From the NCBI RefSeq assembly GCF_014336955.1, contig NZ_QRAI01000003.1, positions 434,001 through 498,000 of the forward strand: a DNA stretch of 64,000 nucleotides. Reading direction: 5' to 3'. The first letter of the stretch is position 1. The number at the start of each line of letters is the position of its first letter. Source of the stretch: Saccharophagus sp. K07 (lineage in GTDB: Bacteria; Pseudomonadota; Gammaproteobacteria; Pseudomonadales; Cellvibrionaceae). Below are positions 48,706 to 56,550 of this stretch, piece by piece. A program made the translations under genes and the position numbers. A model generated the notes under the pieces. The model made no database searches, had not been told where the DNA came from, and saw only the letters and a list, made by a program, of their open reading frames with translations.

Positions 48706-49490
48706 GAGTGGTGGTGCTGACAGTTGGAGTGATCGTGGTGGTGATGGGCGGCGGGCACCACATCGCCGTGCAGGTTGTGTTCGTGATCGTGGTGGTGGGT
48801 ATAAATCGCGATATCTTCCGCCTGCTTGCCAAACATCTGTAAATATTCCGGATGGCGCGCCACGCTTTCCGGTGCGCCCTGGCAGCAGATGTGGCGGTTG
48901 AGGCAGATCACCGTATCGGTTTTCGCCATCACCAGGTGAAGGTCGTGAGACACCATCAAAACCCCGCAGCCCAATTCATCGCGCAGCTCGGAAATATGCC
49001 GATACAACTCCGCCTGGCCGATGACATCCACGCCCTGAGTCGGCTCGTCCAGCACAAGCAATTCCGGTTTGCGCAGTACGGCGCGGGTCAATAACACCCG
49101 CTGCAGCTCGCCGCCGGAGAGATTTTGCAGCTGCTGGTTGTGCAGCTTGGCAATGCCCAGGCGCTCGCTGTAGTGATGGATCACCTTTTTATCGCTGGAC
49201 GCCAAGCGCAGAAAACGCTCCACAGTGACCGGCAGATTGTTGTCAAAGCGCAGATGCTGCGGCATATAGCCCAACCGCAGGCGCTCCTGCCGCACTACGC
49301 GGCCCTGGGTGGGTTCAAGCAAACCAATGGCAAGATTGACCAGAGACGTTTTGCCGGCGCCGTTGGGGCCGATAAGGGTGACGATCTCCCGTGGGGCGAC
49401 ATGAAAGGACACGCCCTGTAAAACATCCACGCCGTTGCGCCGCCAGCTGACATTCTCGCAAGCGATTAAAGGGGAACTGGTGGCATTCAT
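48702..49490 (-). CDS. znuC: Zinc ABC transporter ATP-binding protein
   Basis: ZnuC is the ATPase of the zinc importer. With the ATG at 49490 it has 262 residues; a TTG two codons earlier is less likely. Walker A is GPNGAGKTS, the ABC signature is NLSGGELQRVLL, and Walker B is LLVLDEPTQGVD. The last 30 residues are histidine-rich (clusters HHHDHEH, HHHHDHS and HHH), as in several ZnuC proteins, and may sense or buffer zinc. It is divergent from znuA, with a Zur-like palindrome between. Confidence 0.97.
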   Translation of the reverse strand: MNATSSPLIACENVSWRRNGVDVLQGVSFHVAPREIVTLIGPNGAGKTSLVNLAIGLLEPTQGRVVRQERLRLGYMPQHLRFDNNLPVTVERFLRLASSDKKVIHHYSERLGIAKLHNQQLQNLSGGELQRVLLTRAVLRKPELLVLDEPTQGVDVIGQAELYRHISELRDELGCGVLMVSHDLHLVMAKTDTVICLNRHICCQGAPESVARHPEYLQMFGKQAEDIAIYTHHHDHEHNLHGDVVPAAHHHHDHSNCQHHHS

Positions 49491-49522
49491 AGGCAAATCA
49501 CCCGGATGGGAAGAGGCGGGAT

Positions 49523-49539
49523 ACGTTATGATATATCGT
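49523..49539. promoter_or_regulatory. Putative Zur operator between znuC and znuA
   Basis: ACGTTATGATATATCGT is an imperfect 17-bp palindrome (six of the eight pairs around the centre match) that resembles the AT-rich gammaproteobacterial Zur box built on GTTATAATATAAC. It lies 32 bp upstream of znuC and 36 bp upstream of znuA, so it could control both directions. Confidence 0.7.
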
Positions 49540-49575
49540 CTGCATTTTACCTTTCTGCACTTCGTGCGACGAGCG

Positions 49576-50496
49576 ATGTTTTATATGGCTTCCTTTCTTC
49601 CCTTCCGCTGCACTCTGACGAAATTAGTTTTGTTGTTGAGTATGGCGTTGTGCGCCCGGGGTGTAGCGGCGGAAACGGAAAAACTGGCAGTGCTCGCCAG
49701 CATCCGCCCTTTGAGTCTTCTAGTGCAGGACTTGACCCAAGGCTTGCCCGTCGAGGTAGCGACGCTCTTGCCGGCCAACGCCGATCCTCATAACTGGTCC
49801 ATGCGTATGTCCGACCGGACGCGTCTGCAGAATGCTAACCTGATCGTCTGGCTCGGCCCCGACTTCGAAAATTTCCTCGCCAAAACCCTGCACAGCCATA
49901 AATCGCTTGCCCATCTGCAACTCGGTGATTTGCCCGCCTTGCAATGGCCGGAGGAGCACCACGATCATCGTGAACACGACCATCACGGTCACGGCCACGA
50001 TATGCACCTTTGGTTAAATCCCGCCAACGCCATGGAAATTCATCAAGCCCTGGCGGAAAAAATTGTGCAGCTTCGGCCAGCCTGGAAACAAACGGTGCAA
50101 CACAATCTGCAGCAACAAATCGCGCAGCTGGAAAAATTACAGGCTGATATTCAGCAACGCCTGTCGGCACATTCACAACACCGTTTTATCGCCTATCACG
50201 ACGCCTACGGCCATTTTGTTGCCGCTTTTGATTTGCACCAATTAAATGCCGTCAACCAATCCTCGGAACAGCGCCTGAGTGCAAAAGCTCTGCATCAATT
50301 GCAAAACCAGGCGCGCAATGCGCGGTGTTTAATGGCAGAAAAAAATGCCGAGCAGGAGCAACGGCTGGCGAAAATTTTAAATTTGCCAATGGTGGTTGCA
50401 GACGGTTTGGCGTCCGACGCAAAGCTGCAAACCTATGCGGATTTTCTCACGGGTATAGCGGCAGCGTTTGAAACCTGTTTGGCTGGCTCCAAATAA
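49576..50496 (+). CDS. znuA: Zinc ABC transporter periplasmic binding protein
   Basis: ZnuA captures zinc in the periplasm and hands it to ZnuBC. With the ATG at 49576 it has 306 residues and a signal peptide ending near ARGVAA; the ATG at 49585 is equally possible. Earlier in-frame starts (49435, 49528) lie in znuC or in the Zur-like operator and are rejected. The His/Asp-rich loop at about 144-160 (clusters HHDHREHDHHGHGHD) and HLWLNPANA, plus DPHNW and AYHDAYGHF, are ZnuA hallmarks. It ends 2 bp from the end of the convergent tamB. Confidence 0.95.
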   Translation: MFYMASFLPFRCTLTKLVLLLSMALCARGVAAETEKLAVLASIRPLSLLVQDLTQGLPVEVATLLPANADPHNWSMRMSDRTRLQNANLIVWLGPDFENFLAKTLHSHKSLAHLQLGDLPALQWPEEHHDHREHDHHGHGHDMHLWLNPANAMEIHQALAEKIVQLRPAWKQTVQHNLQQQIAQLEKLQADIQQRLSAHSQHRFIAYHDAYGHFVAAFDLHQLNAVNQSSEQRLSAKALHQLQNQARNARCLMAEKNAEQEQRLAKILNLPMVVADGLASDAKLQTYADFLTGIAAAFETCLAGSK

Positions 50497-50498
50497 AT

Positions 50499-53400
50499 TT
50501 AATAATCCTTTTTCCACATCAACTCAGCCCCCGCCCCACCATTTTCGCTGGTGCCGCTTTGCAAGGTTAATTTGGGCGATAACTCGATCTGCACAGAACC
50601 GTTCCACGGCTGTGTCGGATTGGGAGAGCGTTTGATTTCCAGATACACCTTTTCATTGATGTATTTGCCCACGCCAACGCTGACACCCGAACCTTCCGAG
50701 GTAGATGTATTGTCGATGGTGAGCGTGTCCACCCCGAGCATCTGCCGCGCGCTGTCGACCGGATCAAATCCGCCGCCGCTGCTGAGCGTTCGCACTGCCC
50801 CGGCCAAACGAATAGCTTCGAAAGCGGTAATGTCCTGCACCGATTTGCCGAAAATCAGCAGCGACAGAATTTCATCTTCGGGACGTGCCGGCACGGAAGT
50901 GAGTTTTAATTTCGGTTCGTCGGCTGTGCCGTATAACTCGGCGGTAATAGTGAGATCTTCAGTGGTGTAGGTAGCCGGAATACGCAAAATTGCACCGTCG
51001 TTATTGAAGCGTACTTCACCATTGTTCAGCACAAAACGTTTGCCAAATAAATCGATGCGCCCGCGTCGGGTAGTGAATAATCCCTGATATTCCGGGTTGG
51101 TCGCGGTGCCGCGAATGGAAATCCGGCCACCTAATTCCGTATCCAAACCGCGCCCGCGTAAATAGGCCTGGCGCTCCGCGGATATGGTGATATCCAAATG
51201 AATCACCGGCAGCGGATTGGCGCGCTTGTCTTGCTCTTCACTTTTAATTTCGGTCACTTCAATTTCCGGAATGCGTGAGGAAATGGCCGATTCCACGCTG
51301 GCGTTGAGCGGAGAAATATCCAGCTTCCCCTTAACCCAAAGCTCCTGAAAACTGCCGGATACTTTAACGTCACCCTGCAATTCGCCTTGTAAATCCCGGC
51401 GCTGAATCAAGATCAGGTTATCGGCCGTTACAGTCAGTTCCACCGCATCGGGTTGATTGCGCTTGTCTTCACTCCAGTGAATATGGCCGCTCATAGCGAG
51501 ATGTCCGTCATCGCCGCTGCGTGCCCAGCCATCGGTAAGCCGCAAGGTCTGGCCGTCGCCTTCCAGTGTCAGGCGGATATCTTCCAGCAGTGAACCTGTC
51601 GCGGAATTGTTGTAGGTGCCTTGCTGCAGTTGTACCTTGCCGACAAATTCCGGTTCGGCGGCAGTGCCGCGCACGGTCAAGTCGGTAAGGATTTTGCCGT
51701 CGATACGATGGCTGCCCAAATCGACAAACATGCGCAAAAAGCGCAAATCCAATTCGCCTTTGGCATCGAGAAAAAGCGGCAAATCCTGCTGGGATCGCCC
51801 TTGCAGATAGGGACCGAGCGGCAGAGAAAACGAAAGATTGCCGACCTGGTCATTGTTGTGGGTAAAACCGGCGTGCAGATTCAGTTGTTCGTTTTCGGTG
51901 GCGAGGTCGAGCCGCATCATTACAGGCACACGCCCGCGACCGGGACTGGGCATTTGGTCTCTATATTCGAGAAAACCGGCAATCACCGGACTCTGCAGCG
52001 AGCCGCTGAATTGCAAGTCGGCTTTCGCTTGTCCATCCACCCGCTGCCAGCCGAACGCCGCCAGTGTTTCTGTCGGCAATCCATCCATATGTAAATGCAG
52101 GTTGATGTCGGAGGCTTTGTAATGACCGTCCAAAGTGAGAGCGGGTTTATCAAACAGGATAAGTTCGACTTGCGTCAGCGCCATCGACAAATCCGCCAAC
52201 TGGCCGACCTGCACAGTGCCGTCGAGGCTTAGCTTGTAAGGCAAACTCTCTGTGGGGCGGGCGTAAGTACCGCTGATCACACTTTGCGTCTGCACTTTCG
52301 GCTGCTTTAAATCACCCGATACATGGAGGTTGCCGCTGGCGTTAAAGGTGAGTTCTTGCGGAATCGCCTCGCGGTTTTCCTCGGGCAGAAGTTGCAGCAA
52401 ATCCTGACTGAGATTTGCAAATTGCAGCTGCAATTTGGTTGACGAGCCTGTCCAGTCGAGACGACCAGAGGCTTTGGCCTCACTTTTTTCCGACAGCAAA
52501 TGCATGTTGCTGATATTGGCGGATTTCTGCGAGCCGCTGCCGGACAGCGTCAGGGAAAATGCGCGTTTCTGAAATTGTCCGTTCAAGCGCGTATCGATTT
52601 GCACAATAGGATCGGTAATCGCTCCGCGCACGGTAAATACTGCGTGATCTGCGCGCACATTTAATTCTTCTGGAATCGGAACATTAAATTGCCGCAGCAG
52701 TCCGTCTTCGAGACCGACGACTTTGCCACTCAAATTGCTTTGATTGCCAATCAGATCCAGCTTGCCCTGGGCTTCAACCTGAGTATTGCCAAGGCGCGCG
52801 AAACTCGGTTGCAGGGTGACAAGTTTGTTTAACAGGCTACCGGACACTTTGGCGTTGTAAGTGCGTTGCTGATAGGTCGCGGTGGCGTCGACAGTGGCGA
52901 TCACATTTGGCCAGGTTCCTTCCTCCTGATGTGACCAAGTGACATTTATATCGCCGCTGACGCTACCGCTTTGCAAATCTTCTACCCAAGGTTGAGCCAA
53001 TTCGAGCGGTAATTGATCGAGATTGATCTGCGCAGACAGGTCTTGTGGCGAATAGCTGCCGCTCAAGCGTTGGCGATTGCCATCGATGATGATCGCCAAT
53101 TCACTAACCGATAAGGTACGGCTGCTGGTGGTGTAAGAGAGGTTGCCGTTTGCCTCCAACGCATGACTGCTTAAGGATAAGCGCAAGTTTTCCAGGCCTA
53201 GCTCAAAAAATCCCGCGTCATGTTCCAAGGTCGCAGCGAAATTAGCCTCAATATCTTGCTCCTTCGGCCATTGAATCAACCCGCCCAATAATCCGCCGGA
53301 AGCTTCGCGAAAATCTCCGGTAAACCGCACTTTCTGCGCAGAGAGCGCTTGGGTGTCTATGTGCAAGGCGGTTTCGATGGCCCCTAGAGAAGTAATATCC

Positions 53401-53942
53401 AGGCGCAATTGCAGAGGATACTGCGGACCAAACGCATCTGCTGCACCGCTGATCTGATAGCTCGGCAACGCTTGCTCGGATACCTGAAGATTGTGCAGAT
53501 CCAGCTTGTAGACCGACAGATCCTCGAGCGTAACGCGAACTGGTGAGGAAAATTCGCCGCTGGATTTTTCTTCCTCGGGCGGTGTTTCTTCTGCGGAAGG
53601 CGAATGGTGATAAGCGATCTGATATGCACCTAAACGGTGGACTAAAAGCTGACGGTCGACCAGTGCTGATGGCGACCAGAGCAATTCCAGTTGCTGTACC
53701 TCCACCAGGATCTGGTTTTCCCGGCGGACAATAATTTCATCTGCTCGCCATATACCGAGGCTCGGGGTGCGCAGATTGGTTAACTCGATATAGATGCCGG
53801 CATTTTCGGCAAACTCCCCGCCGCGCTTTATCAACCAAAGGCGACCGGATTCCGTGCCCAACAGAATTGTCACAAAGACTGCCGGCAGCACCAGGATCAG
53901 TACCAGACAAATCAGGAACCATCGAACCACTCGTTTCCACAT
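50499..53942 (-). CDS. tamB: Translocation and assembly module protein TamB (AsmA-like, DUF490)
   Basis: TamB is an inner-membrane-anchored, bridge-like periplasmic protein that works with TamA and probably moves lipids or helps outer-membrane protein assembly. The 1147-residue protein has one N-terminal TM helix (about 8-28, WFLICLVLILVLPAVFVTILLG). A very long beta-rich body with repeated LxLxG-type strands follows, and then the conserved C-terminal DUF490 domain (GRIDLFGKRFVLNNGEVRFNND, DEILSLLIFGKSVQDI, ending ELMWKKDY). tamA lies 2 bp upstream, so they form a tamA-tamB operon. Confidence 0.97.
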   Translation of the reverse strand: MWKRVVRWFLICLVLILVLPAVFVTILLGTESGRLWLIKRGGEFAENAGIYIELTNLRTPSLGIWRADEIIVRRENQILVEVQQLELLWSPSALVDRQLLVHRLGAYQIAYHHSPSAEETPPEEEKSSGEFSSPVRVTLEDLSVYKLDLHNLQVSEQALPSYQISGAADAFGPQYPLQLRLDITSLGAIETALHIDTQALSAQKVRFTGDFREASGGLLGGLIQWPKEQDIEANFAATLEHDAGFFELGLENLRLSLSSHALEANGNLSYTTSSRTLSVSELAIIIDGNRQRLSGSYSPQDLSAQINLDQLPLELAQPWVEDLQSGSVSGDINVTWSHQEEGTWPNVIATVDATATYQQRTYNAKVSGSLLNKLVTLQPSFARLGNTQVEAQGKLDLIGNQSNLSGKVVGLEDGLLRQFNVPIPEELNVRADHAVFTVRGAITDPIVQIDTRLNGQFQKRAFSLTLSGSGSQKSANISNMHLLSEKSEAKASGRLDWTGSSTKLQLQFANLSQDLLQLLPEENREAIPQELTFNASGNLHVSGDLKQPKVQTQSVISGTYARPTESLPYKLSLDGTVQVGQLADLSMALTQVELILFDKPALTLDGHYKASDINLHLHMDGLPTETLAAFGWQRVDGQAKADLQFSGSLQSPVIAGFLEYRDQMPSPGRGRVPVMMRLDLATENEQLNLHAGFTHNNDQVGNLSFSLPLGPYLQGRSQQDLPLFLDAKGELDLRFLRMFVDLGSHRIDGKILTDLTVRGTAAEPEFVGKVQLQQGTYNNSATGSLLEDIRLTLEGDGQTLRLTDGWARSGDDGHLAMSGHIHWSEDKRNQPDAVELTVTADNLILIQRRDLQGELQGDVKVSGSFQELWVKGKLDISPLNASVESAISSRIPEIEVTEIKSEEQDKRANPLPVIHLDITISAERQAYLRGRGLDTELGGRISIRGTATNPEYQGLFTTRRGRIDLFGKRFVLNNGEVRFNNDGAILRIPATYTTEDLTITAELYGTADEPKLKLTSVPARPEDEILSLLIFGKSVQDITAFEAIRLAGAVRTLSSGGGFDPVDSARQMLGVDTLTIDNTSTSEGSGVSVGVGKYINEKVYLEIKRSPNPTQPWNGSVQIELSPKLTLQSGTSENGGAGAELMWKKDY

Positions 53943-53944
53943 CG

Positions 53945-55726
53945 TCAGAATGCTTGTCCAATGCTGATATAAATTTGCACGCTGTCGTCAGCGACCCCAT
54001 CTTTTTCCATCGTACGTTTATTCAGAGGCGTCGCTACATCAAATCGAATGGGTGCAAACGATGTGAAATAGCGAATCCCGATCCCGGCCCCCCAAAGAAA
54101 ATCTTCACCAAAACTTGGATTTTTATCAGGATAGGCATATCCGCCATCAGCGAACACCACAAATCCCCACGAATTACTAAGGCGCAGACGGACCTCAACA
54201 GACGTTTCGCCAAAGGATAAACCCCCATCCGGTTCCCCATCCGTTAACAGTCCCACCGCTTGATACGCGTATCCCCGGACAGAACCGCCGCCACCGACGT
54301 AATAGCGATGCGCAGCGGGCACCGCTTCCAGACTTTCACCTGTAATGGTTCCGGTCGCTGCGCGCATTGCCAAGGTTGGCTGCAGTTTCCAATCGCTTTC
54401 CGTTAGATACACACTCGCGACAAAAGTCGTTTTCACAAACCGGGTGCCGGTGTTGTACAGATTGATAAAGGGGCGGGTCTGCACCCCGAAAGTCCAGCCA
54501 TAACGGGGGTCGAGAAGGTCGTTGGTGTGAATAAAATCGACCCCGACCGGGAAGGACAAGAGTGCAAAATCTTTTTTCTGCTCGTTTTCGATAGTGCGGC
54601 TGAATTCCAGCACTGTGCCGATATTGCCCGTCCAGTTCTGCTTCAGTTCGCGGCTGAGCCTCGCCCCTACCTCGCCAAGCGTGCGTTCATAAGCATCAGG
54701 CACTTCATGGGTAATTTCGCTGTGCAGAACCAGTGTCTGACCTTTGCGGCGAAAGTGCGGGACGGTCAACTCGCCGGTCAACCCCCTTTCGATTTCGGAA
54801 ATTTTGGCTTCCGTCTCCAACCGCTGACCGCGGTGGAACAAATTGCGATGTTCCCATCCCAGGGTCAGGCCGGGACCTATATTGCTGTCGTAACCTATGC
54901 CCGCTTTTAAAGTGCGGTGGTTGCGTTCGGTCAGCTCGAATGCGATGGGGACTACACCGTTTTGCGGTGGCGAAGTCGTGACATCAACCCGTGTCAGCAA
55001 ATTGGTTTGCAGTAGCGCCAGACGGCTCAATTCGATTTGCCGGCGCTTAAAGCAAGCGCCCTTGCCGAAGGTCAGATAAAGCCGGAGGTAATCCTCTTCC
55101 AACGAGGTAACACCGGAAATCTGAGTTTCACCAAACACCACGCTAGGGCTGGGAGCCAGTGTGTAAGTAACAAAGGCTTGTTGGGTGCGGTGATCGACTT
55201 CCGCGTCATAGTCAACAGCCACTTCATAAAGGCAGTAGCGATCCAACACAAAGTCGCGCACGAAATCCTGTCCTGCCAATACATCCTCTGCGCGCAGCGG
55301 GGCGCCTTCGCGTATAGGCAGGCTATTCATCTCGGGAGGCGCTACATCCGCTGGAAAATTTAAGGTGAGCCGCTCGATCCGGTAACGAGGGCCTGGTGTT
55401 ACCTGATGATAGATTCGCCCGTCGTCAAACGTTGTATTAAGAGTCCCGACAAAATACCCCTCAGAGCGCAACCAGCGGACAATCACATCCCTGTCAAAAC
55501 GCCCCGCCGCTCTTAAGCGTTTAATCGCTTGAAATTCGGCGCTTTCCTTGCGCTGAATTTTGAGCGCTTCTTCCAATTCTTTTGCCAAGGTTTTATTGCC
55601 ATTGGCGGAAACGGTAACCGGGAATTTGTCGCCGATTAAAGGGAGATCATCCAAAGCTGCATAACAGATGTCGGCTGTAAATACCGTTAAAAGGAGGGGG
55701 AAAAAAAAGCGATAAAAAACAGGCAT
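53945..55726 (-). CDS. tamA: Outer-membrane assembly factor TamA (Omp85 family)
   Basis: TamA is the outer-membrane partner of TamB. The 593-residue protein has a signal peptide (about 1-23), three POTRA-like domains to about residue 275 and a C-terminal 16-stranded Omp85 barrel. GGGGSVRGYAYQAVGL is the conserved L6 V-R-G-Y motif, and the C-terminus ends in the aromatic residue of QIYISIGQAF. LWGAGIGIRYFTSFAPIRFDVA is the typical penultimate-strand region. An AAGGAGG-type ribosome-binding site precedes its ATG on the minus strand only weakly, so the start rests on the signal peptide. Confidence 0.96.
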   Translation of the reverse strand: MPVFYRFFFPLLLTVFTADICYAALDDLPLIGDKFPVTVSANGNKTLAKELEEALKIQRKESAEFQAIKRLRAAGRFDRDVIVRWLRSEGYFVGTLNTTFDDGRIYHQVTPGPRYRIERLTLNFPADVAPPEMNSLPIREGAPLRAEDVLAGQDFVRDFVLDRYCLYEVAVDYDAEVDHRTQQAFVTYTLAPSPSVVFGETQISGVTSLEEDYLRLYLTFGKGACFKRRQIELSRLALLQTNLLTRVDVTTSPPQNGVVPIAFELTERNHRTLKAGIGYDSNIGPGLTLGWEHRNLFHRGQRLETEAKISEIERGLTGELTVPHFRRKGQTLVLHSEITHEVPDAYERTLGEVGARLSRELKQNWTGNIGTVLEFSRTIENEQKKDFALLSFPVGVDFIHTNDLLDPRYGWTFGVQTRPFINLYNTGTRFVKTTFVASVYLTESDWKLQPTLAMRAATGTITGESLEAVPAAHRYYVGGGGSVRGYAYQAVGLLTDGEPDGGLSFGETSVEVRLRLSNSWGFVVFADGGYAYPDKNPSFGEDFLWGAGIGIRYFTSFAPIRFDVATPLNKRTMEKDGVADDSVQIYISIGQAF

Positions 55727-55766
55727 GATCCAGCTTTAAAGCGAGTTGGACGGCCAGTGTAGCAGC

Positions 55767-55801
55767 AAAAAAAAGCCCCATACCAGCGAACCGGAGGGGC
55801 T
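55767..55801 (-). terminator. Intrinsic terminator for the small secreted-protein gene
   Basis: On the minus strand AGCCCC and GGGGCT form a stem with a roughly 16-base loop that can pair further. It is followed by a run of eight T (A run at 55767-55774 on the plus strand). It lies about 80 bp after the secreted protein's stop and upstream of tamA. Confidence 0.8.
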
Positions 55802-55847
55802 AAACAAATAACGCACATTCAGCATGTAGCGTTTCTAGGGAAGAAGT

Positions 55848-55875
55848 ACCGCTATCGTCTTTCGGTGATAGCGGT
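55848..55875 (-). other. 9-bp hairpin just after the small secreted-protein gene
   Basis: ACCGCTATC (55848-55856) pairs perfectly with GATAGCGGT (55867-55875). It begins 6 bp beyond the stop, has no T-run and could stabilise the mRNA 3' end. Confidence 0.5.
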
Positions 55876-55880
55876 GGCGA

Positions 55881-56174
55881 TCAGCGACCTGCGTAGCGGG
55901 CCTCTAAATCTTGCAAAACTCGTTGCTCGAAATTTACCGCCATCTCTTCAAGAGCATTTTCGGTGTAGGTGTGCAAAGGGATGTACTGTGCAGCCTCTTC
56001 TACGACTTCGGGTTTGGCTTCAACAGCCAGACTGGAGCTGGCGCCAGTCTCCGCAATTGCAACAGCCAGGACGGCGGTGGTATTTGCTAATTGTGGAAAT
56101 GGGGCACCAACCTCACTGGCCAGAGCGCCTTTAGACGCAAGAGCGGCAAGCAGCAGAAAACCAAGCTTGTTCAT
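55881..56174 (-). CDS. Small secreted protein of unknown function
   Basis: This 97-residue protein has a clear signal peptide (MNKLGFLLLAALASKGALA, cleavage near residue 19). The mature part is Ala/Val-rich, then acidic and helical (AKPEVVEEAAQYIPLHTYTENALEEMAVNFEQRV). There are no cysteines and no motif that I recognise. The ATG at 56174 has AAGAGGA upstream; the frame is open further upstream, but only with unrelated sequence. It has its own terminator. Its upstream region, shared with polA, holds a cluster of GGTAACA heptamers. Confidence 0.75.
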   Translation of the reverse strand: MNKLGFLLLAALASKGALASEVGAPFPQLANTTAVLAVAIAETGASSSLAVEAKPEVVEEAAQYIPLHTYTENALEEMAVNFEQRVLQDLEARYAGR

Positions 56175-56550
56175 GTGTGGTCCTCTTAAGGTGGTTGGAT
56201 ACCGAATGTCGATATGGGTGGTCGACATGTCGTGTAAGGGTTTGTGTTACCTTACGTTACTAATGGTAACAAAAAAGGAAGCGTTTGCAAGTCGAAGTGG
56301 AAAAAAATTCGTAAATTTCTGTTATCATGTTGATTTATATGGATTTAAAAAATTGATTGTTTTTTATTCGCAGTAACAAAGTAAAAGTGTTACCCGACTT
56401 TTAAGATTCGCGTTGACGAATTTTTCATTTTTTAAAAGCCGTTGGTTATAAGAAACCACTCGGTAACACGGATGTGGGCTCTTCGATAAAAAATCGGTAA
56501 CAGATCGGTTATGCTGCCGCCCTTCCCGCCGTTTCCGATGGTTATTTGTG
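56175..56550. other. 376-bp divergent region between the secreted protein and polA
   Basis: I see no gene in this low-GC gap. It contains five exact copies of the heptamer GGTAACA/TGTTACC, the 10-bp palindrome CGACATGTCG (56223-56232) and a TATGCT -10-like hexamer followed by GCCGCCC at 56510-56515, 36 bp before polA. Confidence 0.55.
56245..56502. promoter_or_regulatory. Cluster of five GGTAACA/TGTTACC heptamers
   Basis: TGTTACC starts at 56245 and 56388; GGTAACA starts at 56265, 56462 and 56496. The first two face each other as a 27-bp inverted repeat (7-bp arms, 13-bp spacer) about 71 bp upstream of the secreted-protein gene. The last two share TCGGTAACA or CTCGGTAACA contexts upstream of polA. 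It looks like an operator array for an unknown regulator. Confidence 0.5.

Noticed and set aside
49435-49575. Upstream starts for znuA
   Set aside because: They fall within znuC or inside the Zur-like palindrome and would bury the signal peptide.
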